64,000 nucleotides of DNA, taken from positions 232,210 to 296,209 of the forward strand of contig CASFDV010000002.1 of assembly GCA_949293555.1 (NCBI GenBank), in the 5' to 3' direction. Made by a program: the position numbers and the translations under genes. Of the stretch, positions 46,160-55,767 are shown piece by piece (the first letter of the stretch is position 1; every line of letters starts with the position of its first letter). Origin of the DNA: an uncultured Bacillota bacterium (GTDB lineage: Bacteria; Bacillota_I; Bacilli_A; RFN20; CAG-826). The notes under the pieces were generated by a model. That model did no database searches. It was not told where the DNA came from and saw only the letters and a program-made list of their open reading frames with translations.

Positions 46160-46882
46160 ATGCGAAAAGATGGCCCCCTGCTAAAGATTCCCCGCCACAT
46201 CGCCTTCATCATGGACGGGAACGGACGATGGGCGAAGAGGCGGGGCCTTCCTCGTTCCGCCGGCCATAAGAGGGCCTGCGAGAGGCTCGGGGAGGTTTTC
46301 GACGCCTGCAAGGAGCTCGGCATACCCTGCGCGAGCCTCTACGCCTTCTCGACGGAGAACTGGAACCGGCCTGAGGAGGAGGTCCGCCTGCTGATGGGGT
46401 ATCTCGTGGATTTCTGCGAGAAGGAGTTCCCCCGGCTCCGGAAGGACGGGGTCCGCCTTCTTCATTCGGGGAGGAGGGACCGTCTTTCCCCTGAGGTTCT
46501 ATCCGCCCTGGACAAGGCCGTGGATTCAAGCAAGGAGAACGATTCCCTCATCGTCAACGTCTGCCTCGACTACGGGGGAAGAGAGGAGATCGCCGAGGCC
46601 GCCCGCCGGTTCGCTCGCGATGTAAAAGCGGGCCTGGACCCGGAGTCGCTCGATGAAAGGGTCTTCAGGAATTACCTATATCATCCGGAGCTGCCCGACG
46701 TCGACCTCCTGGTCAGGACGTCTGGGGAAGAAAGGATTTCTAATTTCCTTCTCTTTGAACTGGCTTATGCGGAGTTTTATTTCACTCCCACCTGCTGGCC
46801 TGACTTCGGGAAGAAAGAGCTGGAGCTTGCCTTGGAGGAGTTTTCGCGGCGGGACAGGCGTTTCGGGAGGATCGATGGATGA
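46160..46882 (+). CDS. uppS: Undecaprenyl diphosphate synthase (cis-prenyltransferase)
   Basis: A 240-aa cis-prenyltransferase. Signature HIAFIMDGNGRWAKRRGLPRSAGHKRA holds the catalytic Asp; LYAFSTENWNRP, NVCLDYGGREEI and the C-terminal DLLVRTSGEERISNFLLFELAYAEFYFTPTCWPDF are all present (RTSGE.R.SNF motif). It elongates farnesyl diphosphate to the C55 lipid carrier for the cell wall. It overlaps cdsA by 4 nt and opens uppS-cdsA-dxr-rseP-polC. Confidence 0.96.
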   Translation: MRKDGPLLKIPRHIAFIMDGNGRWAKRRGLPRSAGHKRACERLGEVFDACKELGIPCASLYAFSTENWNRPEEEVRLLMGYLVDFCEKEFPRLRKDGVRLLHSGRRDRLSPEVLSALDKAVDSSKENDSLIVNVCLDYGGREEIAEAARRFARDVKAGLDPESLDERVFRNYLYHPELPDVDLLVRTSGEERISNFLLFELAYAEFYFTPTCWPDFGKKELELALEEFSRRDRRFGRIDG

Positions 46883-47922
46883 ACCTTCAGGAAGAGTTCC
46901 GGATGAACAAGCCCGGCGAAGGCTACAAGGCCTCCTTGAGGAGCCGCGTCATCGTCGCCATCGTCCTAATCCTCATCCTTGTCCCGATGATCTTCCTCGG
47001 GTCCTGGTACTTCTTCGCCGTGATGGCGCTTTTCCTTGCCATCGGGGTTTACGAGATCATGAAGGCCCCGGGCAAGAAGTACGGCTGGTGGGTCTGGGCC
47101 ATCACATACGTGACCAGTTTCCTTTACGTCTACTGGTTCGTCCTGAAGACGAACCTCGGCGCTTGGCTCGAAGATCCGAGCGGCTACGTCTTCTCCCTGG
47201 AGGACCACTACGGAGGCCTGACGATATCGATCATCGGTATCGCGACGACCCTGGCCTCCTACTTCCTCGTCGCGCTTCTCGACAAGGACTTCGACTTCGG
47301 GGACGTCGCCTACTTCTTCCTCATGACCTTCATGGTCGGGATCGGGTTCCAGAGCCTCTTCTTCCTTCGCTACTACCCGTTCTATCTTGCCGGGGAGATG
47401 CCTCAGTACCTCTGGTACGAGGGACTCGGAGGGTCCGCGCTCATCGGGAACACGAACTTCCGCTACCTTCTCTCCTCGTCGCTCTTCTTCCTCATGGCGG
47501 CGGGCACCATCATCAACGACACCTGCGCCTATTTCGGGGGCATCTACTTCGGGAAACATAAGCTCACCCGCATCTCGCCGAAGAAGACCTGGGAAGGCTT
47601 CGTCTTCGGGGTGCTCGGCTCCTTCATTGCAAACTGCGCGATCCTCTTCTCCATGGCGGGCGCCGGCTATCCCGTCCTTCCAACGCTTGACCTCGCCCAT
47701 TGGTACTGGATCCTTCTCGTGGCCATCGCGATTCCCCTGATCGCAGTCCTTGGGGACCTTTCCCTTTCCCTCATCAAGAGGCATTTCGCGATCAAGGATT
47801 TCGGCACGGTGCTCCGCGGGCACGGGGGAGTGCTCGACCGCGCGGACAGCATCATGTTCGTATCGATCGGGCTTTCCATCTTGATGATATTCATCGGGCA
47901 CGGGTGGAACTTCTTCGTCTGA
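46879..47922 (+). CDS. cdsA: Phosphatidate cytidylyltransferase
   Basis: A 347-aa integral membrane enzyme making CDP-diacylglycerol. It has about eight hydrophobic segments. The CDS signature is near the C-terminus: LGDLSLSLIKRHFAIKDFGTVLRGHGGVLDRADSIMF. NDTCAYFGGIYFGKHKLTRISPKKTWEG lies in the preceding loop. It is longer than typical (about 260-280 aa) because of an expanded middle region between TM3 and TM5 (residues about 90-190). It overlaps uppS by 4 nt and dxr by 1 nt. Confidence 0.94.
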   Translation: MNLQEEFRMNKPGEGYKASLRSRVIVAIVLILILVPMIFLGSWYFFAVMALFLAIGVYEIMKAPGKKYGWWVWAITYVTSFLYVYWFVLKTNLGAWLEDPSGYVFSLEDHYGGLTISIIGIATTLASYFLVALLDKDFDFGDVAYFFLMTFMVGIGFQSLFFLRYYPFYLAGEMPQYLWYEGLGGSALIGNTNFRYLLSSSLFFLMAAGTIINDTCAYFGGIYFGKHKLTRISPKKTWEGFVFGVLGSFIANCAILFSMAGAGYPVLPTLDLAHWYWILLVAIAIPLIAVLGDLSLSLIKRHFAIKDFGTVLRGHGGVLDRADSIMFVSIGLSILMIFIGHGWNFFV

Positions 47923-49079
47923 TGAAAAGGGTTCTTCTCCTCGGCGCTTCCGGGAACATCGGTACCCAGGCGCTGGACGTGCTTGCCAAGGCGAGGGGGC
48001 GCTATACCCTCGAGGGGATAAGCGTAGGCAGGAATTCCGAAGCTATAGAGGGGATTCTCAAGGATTTTCCAACCATCCGGCATGTCTATCTTATGGACGC
48101 GGGGCGCGCGGCCTTCCTCAGGGAGAAGCACCCATCCGTGCGGTTCTTTTCCGGCGAGGAGGGCCTAGGCGCAATCGTCGACGCCTTCGAGGGGGATATC
48201 GTCCTGAACGCCATCCTTGGCTTTGCCGGGCTCTTGCCAAGCCTAAGGGCTTTGGAGAAGGGGAAGCTCTTGGCGCTTGCGAACAAGGAGAGCCTTGTCG
48301 TCGGAGGGTCCCTGATACCTCCTCTCCTGGATCGATGCGGAGGGTCCATCGTCCCGATCGATTCGGAGCACGTCGCCTTCCGGAAGTGCCTGAACAAGGC
48401 GGCAGGAAGGCCGTGGAAGAAGTTCCTCATCACTGCCTCTGGCGGCGCCTTCCGCGATTTTTCCCGCGAGGAGATAAGGCGCCTTCCGGCGGAACGAGCG
48501 CTCCTCCACCCGACTTGGAGGATGGGGAAGAAGATCACCATCGACAGCGCGACCATGTTCAACAAGGGGTTCGAGATCATCGAGGCGATGCGCCTTTTCT
48601 CAATACGGAGCGAGGACATCGAGATCCTTATGCACCGGGAATCCCTCGTCCATAGCGCGATTCTTCTTCAAGACGGGACCTATCTTGCCGACGTCGGGAG
48701 GCCTGACATGAGGGAGGCGATCCGCTTCGCGCTGGAAGGGGGGACGTCATCCGACGGGGTCATGGAGGTTTCCTCGCTAAAGGATATCGAAGGGGCGAGC
48801 TTCGCCCCCTTCTCCCCGGCGCGCTTCCCTGCCGTCTCCATCGCCTTGGAGGCGGAAAGGGCGGGCGGGGACAGGACCGCCGTCCTCAACGGCGCCGACG
48901 AGGAGGCGGTCGCCCGCTATCTGGAGGGGGAAATCGGGATCTGCGGGATCGAGAAAGCGGTCGCCCTTGCGCTCCATGAGGTGCCGGGCGGCCCCGGCTT
49001 GTCGTATGATGCTCTCCGCGCGTCCGACCGGAACGCCCGTTCCTTCGTGCGCAGCCTTCCTGCGAGTGCCTTGAACTGA
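47922..49079 (+). CDS. dxr: 1-deoxy-D-xylulose-5-phosphate reductoisomerase
   Basis: A 385-aa DXR of the MEP isoprenoid pathway. NADPH-binding GASGNIGTQAL at the N-terminus; ANKESLVVGG; metal-binding IDSEHVAF; ITASGGAFR; HPTWRMGKKITIDSATMFNKGFEIIEA. The metal-site and flexible-loop residues look normal. It supplies precursors for UppS. The start ATG at 47922 overlaps the cdsA stop (TGATG). It is followed by rseP with a 1-nt overlap. Confidence 0.95.
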   Translation: MKRVLLLGASGNIGTQALDVLAKARGRYTLEGISVGRNSEAIEGILKDFPTIRHVYLMDAGRAAFLREKHPSVRFFSGEEGLGAIVDAFEGDIVLNAILGFAGLLPSLRALEKGKLLALANKESLVVGGSLIPPLLDRCGGSIVPIDSEHVAFRKCLNKAAGRPWKKFLITASGGAFRDFSREEIRRLPAERALLHPTWRMGKKITIDSATMFNKGFEIIEAMRLFSIRSEDIEILMHRESLVHSAILLQDGTYLADVGRPDMREAIRFALEGGTSSDGVMEVSSLKDIEGASFAPFSPARFPAVSIALEAERAGGDRTAVLNGADEEAVARYLEGEIGICGIEKAVALALHEVPGGPGLSYDALRASDRNARSFVRSLPASALN

Positions 49080-50413
49080 TGAACACCTTTATCACGATCC
49101 TCATCCTCATCCTGATGCTCGGGATCCTCCTGGCGACCCATGAGCTTGGGCATCTTCTTCTTGCCAAGGGCTTCAACGTCTTCTGCCTCGAGTATTCGAT
49201 CGGCTTCGGTCCCAGGCTCTTCAAGTTCCGGAAAAGGGGCGGCGAGACGGACTATTCGCTCCGCCTTCTTCCCTTGGGCGGCTATGTGTCGATGTATGCC
49301 GAAGGGGTCGAGCTCGAGGACGGGCAGGCGGTCCCTCCGGAGCGCTCCATCGAGGGAATAAGCGCCGGGAAGCGCGCGCTCGTGATGCTCGGCGGCATCG
49401 CGATGAATCTTCTTTTCTCCCTGATATTCACTTTCATCTACGCGATCGCGTTCCCTAATTCCTATCAAGCCCAGGCAATCTACGTGGACACCGGGCTTTC
49501 CACTTCCGTCCGTTCCGCGAGCGCCCTCTGGGGCGAAGGGGAGCTTGGAGGGGAGAGCTTCGACTTCGAGCACGAAAGGATTTATAGCCCGGAAATCGCG
49601 ACGGACGCGAACCTCAACCAACGGGGCTACCTGATTGACTCCGAGGTGACGATCGGGGAGGAAACCTACGCGGCCGTCTTCCTTTCCTCCTCCCTTTCCG
49701 GGACGAGGCTCCTGGACGGGCTGACCTTCTATCCGATCGACGGGGGGAAGGCCGTGACCGCGGAAGATGAGGCGCTCGGGATCTACGGACGTCCCGACTT
49801 CATGGCGGTTCCTTGTTCCTTCAAGGGCGGCGAGGCGTTCCGCCTGGACCTCATGGTCATTCCGGCGGAATCCTCTGAGTCGCGCCCGGACCTTGATGCC
49901 ACCGCACTTTCGGAAGCCGTGGCTAACCCGGTGTCAGTGGAGATTGCCGCGGTCGAGGAAGGGGGATCCGTCCGTCTCACTGGCACGGAGTTCCGCCTCG
50001 CGACGCTTGAGGCCTATGCCCCGCTTGGGGAGCGCTTCCGGACGGGTTGCGAGTACTTCGCGAACTTCTTCGTCGCGATCGGGCAGGGCCTTGGGGCGCT
50101 CTTCTCCTTCGACTTCAGCCAGCTCGGGTCCGTAGTCGCGATGGGAAGCGTGCTCTCGCAGTCTTCCGCGGCGATCGGATGGGGAAGGACGTTCTTCTTC
50201 TATGGCGGCTACCTTGCCTTGAACCTCGCGATCCTGAACCTCCTTCCGATTCCCGGCCTCGACGGCTGGCAACTTCTCGTCACGGGAGTGGAGAAGGTGT
50301 TCCGGCGCAAGATTCCGGACAAGATCAAGAACATTGTCTCCTATGTCGGCCTCGGGCTTCTCTTGCTCCTCGGGGTAGGTATCATCGTGAAAGATGTCAT
50401 CGGCTTGTTCTGA
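49079..50413 (+). CDS. rseP: Site-2 protease RseP/RasP family zinc metalloprotease
   Basis: A 444-aa membrane metalloprotease. The zinc-binding HELGH is at residues 21-25 in TM1; the third ligand Asp is in the C-terminal NLLPIPGLDGWQLL. LRLLPLGGYVSM follows the first catalytic helix, and AGKRALVMLGGIAMNLLFS marks TM2. The central domain between TM2 and TM3 (residues about 125-315) is large and does not clearly show a canonical PDZ sequence. It cleaves membrane regulators such as anti-sigma factors and remnant signal peptides. It shares one base with dxr and lies 9 nt before polC; proS, usually between them, is absent. Confidence 0.92.
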   Translation: MNTFITILILILMLGILLATHELGHLLLAKGFNVFCLEYSIGFGPRLFKFRKRGGETDYSLRLLPLGGYVSMYAEGVELEDGQAVPPERSIEGISAGKRALVMLGGIAMNLLFSLIFTFIYAIAFPNSYQAQAIYVDTGLSTSVRSASALWGEGELGGESFDFEHERIYSPEIATDANLNQRGYLIDSEVTIGEETYAAVFLSSSLSGTRLLDGLTFYPIDGGKAVTAEDEALGIYGRPDFMAVPCSFKGGEAFRLDLMVIPAESSESRPDLDATALSEAVANPVSVEIAAVEEGGSVRLTGTEFRLATLEAYAPLGERFRTGCEYFANFFVAIGQGLGALFSFDFSQLGSVVAMGSVLSQSSAAIGWGRTFFFYGGYLALNLAILNLLPIPGLDGWQLLVTGVEKVFRRKIPDKIKNIVSYVGLGLLLLLGVGIIVKDVIGLF

Positions 50414-50422
50414 GGTTGTTGG

Positions 50423-53400
50423 ATGAGGGATATCACCGCGCGCTTCCTTCGTTCCATCGGCGTGCCCGAGGGGGCGCTCGACGTCGAGCTTATCGCCGCG
50501 AGGAAAGTCGCGGGGAACGTCCTTTCGATGACCATCCGGAAGGAAAGCCCCTGGCGGGCGGAGGACCTTGAGCTCTTCATCGAGGGCCTCGGGACCATCG
50601 ACTATGGCTACGAGATGTCCTACGTCTACGGGAGAAGGCCGTCCCAAGGCGACCTCCTCTCCCTTTTCAACGACTGGTTCTTCCTGCATGAGAGATGCGG
50701 GGCGCATGAGCTCCTCTTCCCAGGGGAGGGCGGGATCCGCATCGTCCCGATGGAAGGGGAGGAGGCGGAGGCCCTGAAGATGAAGGCCAGCCGCTTCCAT
50801 GACCTGCTCCGCTATATCTGCTACCCTCCCGAGTTCCTCGAGGTGGGCCTTTACGAGAAAAGGGAGGAGCCCGCGGAAGAGCCAGAAGGGCTGCCGGAAG
50901 ATGCAGTCGCCCAGGAGGATTCCTTCGCTGAGCTTCCCCGCGAGGCAGAGGACGAGGACTGGGAGAAGGCCAGGGCCGAGGAAGAAGCCAAGGAGCGGGA
51001 GCTAGGGAAAGAGGCGGGAAGGCTCTACGTCGAGTCGATCCGCGCTGAAAACTTTGCAGAAACCAGACGAAGGGCAAAAAAACGAGGGAACTACGTTCCT
51101 TGCTCCTCCATCAATGAGGCGCTTTCCCTCCAGTCCGGGAACGTCGAGATCGCTGGGCGGATCGCCTCGATGGACTTCAAGAGGACAAGAAAGGGCGGCT
51201 TCGGAGGGAGCCTGCTTCTTTATGACGCCACGAACGGCATCTACTGCCGCCTGTTCTCAGGGAAGGCGCTTTCCGAGGACAAGCTGAAATCCCTCAAAGT
51301 CGAGGACTACGTCCTTGTCCGCGGCGGGATCGAGCTCGACGAACGCATGAACGAGCTTCAGATATACGTCCACTCCCTCGACCAGCTCGGGGACTACCCG
51401 ATGAGGGACGACCCCTCTCCGGTGAAGAGGGTGGAGCTCCATCTCCATACGAGGATGTCCGCGATGGACGGGATCGGCGACATGGACGCCTACTGCCGTC
51501 TCGCTGCCCATATGGGGATGAAGGCCATCGCGGTCACCGATCACGCGGTCATCCAGTCCTTCCCCGAGGCGGAGCAGGCCGGGAAGAAGCACAAGATGAA
51601 GGTGCTCTACGGCTGCGAGTTCAACATGTTCGACTATCCGAAGTACGTCTTCAACGGGACGGACGCGCCTCTTGCCCGGGGACGCTACTGCGTCTTCGAC
51701 TTCGAGACCACGGGGCTAAGCGCCATCTACGATCGCCCGACGGAATTCGGCGCGGTCATCCTTGAGAACGGGGTGGTCGTGGACCGCTTCGACACTTTCA
51801 TCAATCCCGAGATGCCGATCCCGCCCTTCATTGCCGAGAAGACCCGCATTACCGACGAGATGGTGAAGGACGCTCCGAAGAACGACGAGGCGCTGGATAA
51901 GATCCTCGCTTTCGTCGGGGACGCGGTCATGGTCAGCCATAACGCGACCTTCGACATGGGCTTTCTCAACGCGATGTGCGCTCGCGCGGGCCGGGGACCT
52001 GTCAAGAACGCGGTCGTCGACACCCTTGCGCTCAGCCACTACCTCTTTCCGAACGCGAAGGGCCACCGCCTCGGCGACCTTTCGAAGAACCTTAAGCTAG
52101 AGGTCTATAAAGAAGATGCCGCCCACCGCGCGGACTTCGACGCCGAGGCCCTTTCTTCCGTCTGGCAGGCGATCATCGGCCTCCTTCTCAAGGAGGATCC
52201 TGCGCTCACGGTGAAGGGCCTTGCGAACCTTCGGAGCGACAACCCGAACCTGTTCAAGCACCTGAGGGTCAGGCATTGCATCGCCCTGGCGAGGAACCGG
52301 GAAGGCCTCCGCTCCCTCTACCGCCTCATTTCCGAAAGCCATGTCCGCTACCTCGCATCCGGCTCCGAGCCTAAGATCCCGAGGACGGAGATCGAACGCT
52401 ACCGAAAGGACCTTCTCCTTGGTTCCGCTTGTTTCAACGGGGAGGTGTTCGAGGCGGCCTCCAGAGGGCGCTACGAGGACTTGGTCGAGGCGTGCCGCTT
52501 CTATGACTACGTGGAGATCCAGCCCCCCGCGAACTATTCCTACCGCGTGAACATCGGGGATTTCTCCGAAGGGCGGGTCGTTGAGCTTCTCCAGCTGATC
52601 GCCAAGGCCGCCGAGGAGGCGGGCGTCCCGGTATGCGCCACGGGCGACTGCCACTACCCGGATCCGGAGGACAAGATCGCAAGGGACGTACTCATCGCCT
52701 CTCCTTCCGTCGGACGGGGGACGCATCCCCTCATGAGGGCCCGCTCCCGCGTTGCCTATTTCGATAACCCGGACCAGCACTTCCGCTCGACGGAAGAGAT
52801 GGTCGAAGCCTTCTCCGGCATCTTCCCGCCTGACTACGTGCGGAAGATCGTCATCGACAACACGAACGAGGTCGCCGACAAATGCGAGGTGTTCCCGATC
52901 CTCAAGGACCGGCTCTACGCCCCGACCTCCAATTTCCCAGGAAGCGACAAGGAACTGAGGGATATCTGCTACCGGAACCTCCATGATAAGTATGGCGAGA
53001 ATCCCGACCCCATCATCGTGGAGCGACTTGAGAAAGAACTGAAGGGCATTATCGAGAACGGCTATTCCGTCACCTACCTGATCGCTCATTACATCGTGAA
53101 AAGGGCCCATGATGACGGATACATCGTCGGTTCTCGCGGTTCGGTCGGATCTAGCTTCACCGCGACGATGGCGAACATCACCGAGGTGAATCCCCTCCCG
53201 CCGCATTACCTTTGCCCCAAGTGCAAGCACTTCGAGTGGGGGGAAGGCGTTCGCTCCGGATTCGATCTTCCTGAGAAAAAGTGCCCGGTTTGCGGGGAAA
53301 CCATGGTCCACGACGGGCAAACGATTCCTTTTGAGACCTTCCTTGGCTTCCATGCGGACAAGGTTCCGGACATCGATCTGAACTTCCCCAAGGACTACCA

Positions 53401-54871
53401 GGCCAGGGCCCACGACTACGCGCGGGAACTTCTCTCATCACGGGAGGAGAACGAGGCGATCGCGAAAGGCATCGCCCTCGACTCTCCCCACGTTGTGCGC
53501 GCGGGCACCATCTCCACCCTTGAAGACAAGAAGGCGATCGGCTACGTGAGAGGCGCCTATTTCGAGGATTACCTGAAGATGGACCCGAGCTCGGAAACTC
53601 GCGGGTTCATCCGGGCCCTTGCCCATAGGATCGTCGGCTCCAAGCTGACGACAGGGCAGCACCCCGGGGGCATCGTCGTCATTCCCCGGGACATGGACAT
53701 CTTCGACTTCACCCCTTTCCAATATCCTTCCGACGACCCGGAGAAAAGCTGGCTTACGACCCATTTCGAATTCGCGAGCATGCACGACTGCCTTTTGAAG
53801 CTGGACCTTCTCGGGCATGTCGATCCCCTTGCCCTCCGCAGCCTCTCGCTCAGGACGGGCATCGCCGCTGAAAGCCTGCCTCTCGGGGACCCGAAGGTCC
53901 TTTCCCTCTTCAATTCGCCCAAGGAGCTTGGGCTTCGCTCGAACCCGCTGGGCTTCCTGACGGGCGCGGTCTGCCTTCCGGAGTTCGGCACGAACTTCGT
54001 CCAGCGGATCCTCGCGGACGTCCATCCCCGTTCCTTCGACGACCTTCTGATCGTTTCCGGGCTCAGCCACGGCACGGACGTCTGGGCGAACAACATCCAG
54101 GATCTCGTGAGGGATGGTACCGCCACGCTCCGCGAAGTCGTCGGATGCCGTGACGACATCATGACCTACCTCATCTCCTGCGGGGTTTCCTCGCTTGACG
54201 CCTTCAAGATCATGGAGACGGTCCGCAAGAAGGACAAGAATCTTGACGAGAAACAGGAAGCCATGATGCGGGAGCACGGCGTCCCTGAGTGGTACATCGC
54301 CTCCTGCCGCAAGATCCAGTACCTCTTCCCGAGGGCGCATGCGACGGCCTACGTCATCAATGCGGTGAGAAACGCTTGGTATAAGCTCTATCGGCCCTTG
54401 GATTTCTACGCCACCTATTTCAGCGTCCGCTGCGACAGGAAGTTCGATCTCGAGGCGATGACCTCTGGCGAGGATTCCGTCCTCGAGGCGTACCGCACGC
54501 TATCCGAGAGGGCGGGCACTCCCGAGGCGAAGGATCTCGACGCCGCCTACATGAAGTCGCTCCAGGCCGCCGCGGAGCTTTATGACCGGGGCTTCCGGGT
54601 AGGGAAGGTATCGATCACCCGTTCCCTTGTCTCGGACTGGCTCGTGGATGAGAAGGAAGGGATGCTCATCCCGCCCTTCACCGCATTGAACGGGCTGGGG
54701 GACTCCGCGGCCGAGACGGTTGTCCGGGAACGCGAGAAGAAGCCTTTCCTTTCCCAGGAGGACCTCATGGACAGGACCTCCCTTACCAAGAAGCACCTGG
54801 AGGAGCTCAGAAGATGTGGCGCGCTCGACGGTCTCAACGAGTCGGACCAGCTCTGGCTCTTTGACTTCTAG
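50423..54871 (+). CDS. polC: DNA polymerase III subunit alpha, Gram-positive PolC type
   Basis: A 1482-aa replicative polymerase. Order of domains: N-terminal domain and OB fold (about residues 235-325), PHP domain (VELHLHTRMSAMDGIGDM, from about 335), inserted DEDD exonuclease (FDFETTGLSA, from about 425, with SHNATFDMGFLN), PHP continuation, palm/fingers with GSRGSVGSSF (about 903) and the catalytic PDIDLNF (about 983), zinc-binding CPKCKHF...CPVCG between them, and a C-terminal helix-hairpin-helix and tail. PolC with internal proofreading is typical of Bacilli and Mollicutes. A short extra segment (RELLSSREENEAIAKGIAL) interrupts the usual region between PDIDLNF and the RAGTI motif. Confidence 0.97.
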   Translation: MRDITARFLRSIGVPEGALDVELIAARKVAGNVLSMTIRKESPWRAEDLELFIEGLGTIDYGYEMSYVYGRRPSQGDLLSLFNDWFFLHERCGAHELLFPGEGGIRIVPMEGEEAEALKMKASRFHDLLRYICYPPEFLEVGLYEKREEPAEEPEGLPEDAVAQEDSFAELPREAEDEDWEKARAEEEAKERELGKEAGRLYVESIRAENFAETRRRAKKRGNYVPCSSINEALSLQSGNVEIAGRIASMDFKRTRKGGFGGSLLLYDATNGIYCRLFSGKALSEDKLKSLKVEDYVLVRGGIELDERMNELQIYVHSLDQLGDYPMRDDPSPVKRVELHLHTRMSAMDGIGDMDAYCRLAAHMGMKAIAVTDHAVIQSFPEAEQAGKKHKMKVLYGCEFNMFDYPKYVFNGTDAPLARGRYCVFDFETTGLSAIYDRPTEFGAVILENGVVVDRFDTFINPEMPIPPFIAEKTRITDEMVKDAPKNDEALDKILAFVGDAVMVSHNATFDMGFLNAMCARAGRGPVKNAVVDTLALSHYLFPNAKGHRLGDLSKNLKLEVYKEDAAHRADFDAEALSSVWQAIIGLLLKEDPALTVKGLANLRSDNPNLFKHLRVRHCIALARNREGLRSLYRLISESHVRYLASGSEPKIPRTEIERYRKDLLLGSACFNGEVFEAASRGRYEDLVEACRFYDYVEIQPPANYSYRVNIGDFSEGRVVELLQLIAKAAEEAGVPVCATGDCHYPDPEDKIARDVLIASPSVGRGTHPLMRARSRVAYFDNPDQHFRSTEEMVEAFSGIFPPDYVRKIVIDNTNEVADKCEVFPILKDRLYAPTSNFPGSDKELRDICYRNLHDKYGENPDPIIVERLEKELKGIIENGYSVTYLIAHYIVKRAHDDGYIVGSRGSVGSSFTATMANITEVNPLPPHYLCPKCKHFEWGEGVRSGFDLPEKKCPVCGETMVHDGQTIPFETFLGFHADKVPDIDLNFPKDYQARAHDYARELLSSREENEAIAKGIALDSPHVVRAGTISTLEDKKAIGYVRGAYFEDYLKMDPSSETRGFIRALAHRIVGSKLTTGQHPGGIVVIPRDMDIFDFTPFQYPSDDPEKSWLTTHFEFASMHDCLLKLDLLGHVDPLALRSLSLRTGIAAESLPLGDPKVLSLFNSPKELGLRSNPLGFLTGAVCLPEFGTNFVQRILADVHPRSFDDLLIVSGLSHGTDVWANNIQDLVRDGTATLREVVGCRDDIMTYLISCGVSSLDAFKIMETVRKKDKNLDEKQEAMMREHGVPEWYIASCRKIQYLFPRAHATAYVINAVRNAWYKLYRPLDFYATYFSVRCDRKFDLEAMTSGEDSVLEAYRTLSERAGTPEAKDLDAAYMKSLQAAAELYDRGFRVGKVSITRSLVSDWLVDEKEGMLIPPFTALNGLGDSAAETVVREREKKPFLSQEDLMDRTSLTKKHLEELRRCGALDGLNESDQLWLFDF

Positions 54872-54907
54872 TCCTGATGTGCTAGTATCCGCTCCGCGGA
54901 AATCCGC

Positions 54908-54984
54908 CGGGACGTAGCACAGCTTGGTAGTGCGCCTGGTTCGGGACCAGGAGGTCACGGGTTCAAACCCCGTCGTTCCGACCA
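54908..54984 (+). tRNA. tRNA-Pro, anticodon CGG
   Basis: Cloverleaf with acceptor CGGGACG/CGTTCCG, anticodon stem CCTGG/CCAGG and loop TTCGGGA, T-loop GTTCAAACC, and encoded CCA. Reads CCG. Confidence 0.95.
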
Positions 54985-54992
54985 CCGAGATC

Positions 54993-55016
54993 AATGCCGA
55001 GAAATCGGCATTTTTT
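54993..55016 (+). terminator. Intrinsic terminator after tRNA-Pro
   Basis: AATGCCGA/TCGGCATT stem, GAAA loop, T-run. Confidence 0.85.
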
Positions 55017-55196
55017 GATTGTTAAAGTAGGTTTTGAGTGGTTTTCAGCCCTATTCCAGCATTCAAAAGAGGGAAACCTTAGGCTGGCCATTCCTTGCCG
55101 TCCTAGTTTTGGGAAAGCAGATTAGGACTCTGTTCTATGGCGGATTGCGCCTTCGCCCTTCCTTCCTGCCTTAAGTAAGAGTAATGTATGCCCGTT
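55017..55196. other. Intergenic stretch between two tRNA genes
   Basis: About 180 bp, somewhat AT-richer than average. Apart from a TAATGT -10-like box near 55182, which may serve the next tRNA, I see no gene or repeat in it. Confidence 0.5.
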
Positions 55197-55273
55197 GCGC
55201 CCGTAGCTCAGCTGGACAGAGCACTTCCCTCCTAAGGAAGGGGTCAGGCGTTCGAATCGCCTCGGGCGCGCCA
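55197..55273 (+). tRNA. tRNA-Arg, anticodon CCT
   Basis: Acceptor GCGCCCG/CGGGCGC, anticodon stem CTTCC/GGAAG with loop CTCCTAA, T-loop GTTCGAATC, encoded CCA. Reads AGG. Confidence 0.95.
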
Positions 55274-55283
55274 GAGCACCTTC

Positions 55284-55304
55284 GCGCCATCTGGCGCTTT
55301 TTTT
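55284..55304 (+). terminator. Intrinsic terminator after tRNA-Arg
   Basis: Stem GCGCCA/TGGCGC with TC loop and seven Ts. Confidence 0.8.
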
Positions 55305-55325
55305 GAAAAAAGGCGGTCCTGCCGC
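55305..55325 (-). terminator. Intrinsic terminator for the PII-like gene (minus strand)
   Basis: On the complement GGCGG/CCGCC stem followed by a T-run. It sits back to back with the tRNA-Arg terminator. Confidence 0.65.
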
Positions 55326-55661
55326 CTAGAAGGAACCTTCGTAGTTCGCTATGGGGATCGTGTACATCGCCCCGTGGATAGCCTGGAAGTTGGCGGTATG
55401 TTCCCGGATTAGGTCCTTCAGTTCCCCAAGCCTTCCTTCGTCCAGGATGATGAACATCGTGGTCGAGCCCGCGTATTCGCTCGGGGTCTCGGCGATGTCG
55501 GAAAGCGACAGGGCCGCATGGGGTCCGTCAAGCCCTTCGATGATGTGGCGGAGCCCGGCTGTCTCAAGGATCGTCGCGTTATAGCCTCTGTCGAGGATGG
55601 CCCTATGCAGGGCGTCTGTCCTCGGGCCTTTGTCGAGCACGGAATAGAGTAGGACTTTCAT
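55326..55661 (-). CDS. PII-like (DarA/PstA-like) signalling protein
   Basis: A 111-112-aa protein with the size and strand-helix layout of PII-like proteins: first strand MKVLLYSVLD, helix TDALHRAILDRGY, strand NATILETAG, then STTMFIILDEGRLGELKDLIREHTANF and a terminal IPIANYEGSF. The last motif resembles the VLPVERFEHF end of DarA (PstA), the cyclic-di-AMP receptor. The glycine-rich TGGFL ligand loop of DarA is altered here, so ligand identity is uncertain. The start at 55661 lies 5 nt after AAGGAG; the ATG three bases earlier is also possible. It is divergent from a cation/proton antiporter, suggesting a regulator-transporter pair. Confidence 0.6.
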   Translation of the reverse strand: MKVLLYSVLDKGPRTDALHRAILDRGYNATILETAGLRHIIEGLDGPHAALSLSDIAETPSEYAGSTTMFIILDEGRLGELKDLIREHTANFQAIHGAMYTIPIANYEGSF

Positions 55662-55683
55662 CATCTCTCCTTCGGGAAACCGG

Positions 55684-55689
55684 ATTATC
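55684..55689 (-). promoter_or_regulatory. -10 element of the PII-like gene
   Basis: GATAAT on the complement, with AAGGAG between it and the start codon. Confidence 0.45.
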
Positions 55690-55755
55690 CCAACCGGAAG
55701 CCCCCTTGTGAAGCGCTTCCTTGCATGTTTTTCATCCTACCGCCAAAGACCATCC

Positions 55756-55761
55756 TATAGT
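55756..55761 (+). promoter_or_regulatory. -10 element of a predicted leaderless antiporter promoter
   Basis: TATAGT, 6 nt before the ATG at 55768. A TTGCAT at 55731-55736 is a possible -35 with a long 19-bp spacer. Confidence 0.5.
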
Positions 55762-55767
55762 GGGTCC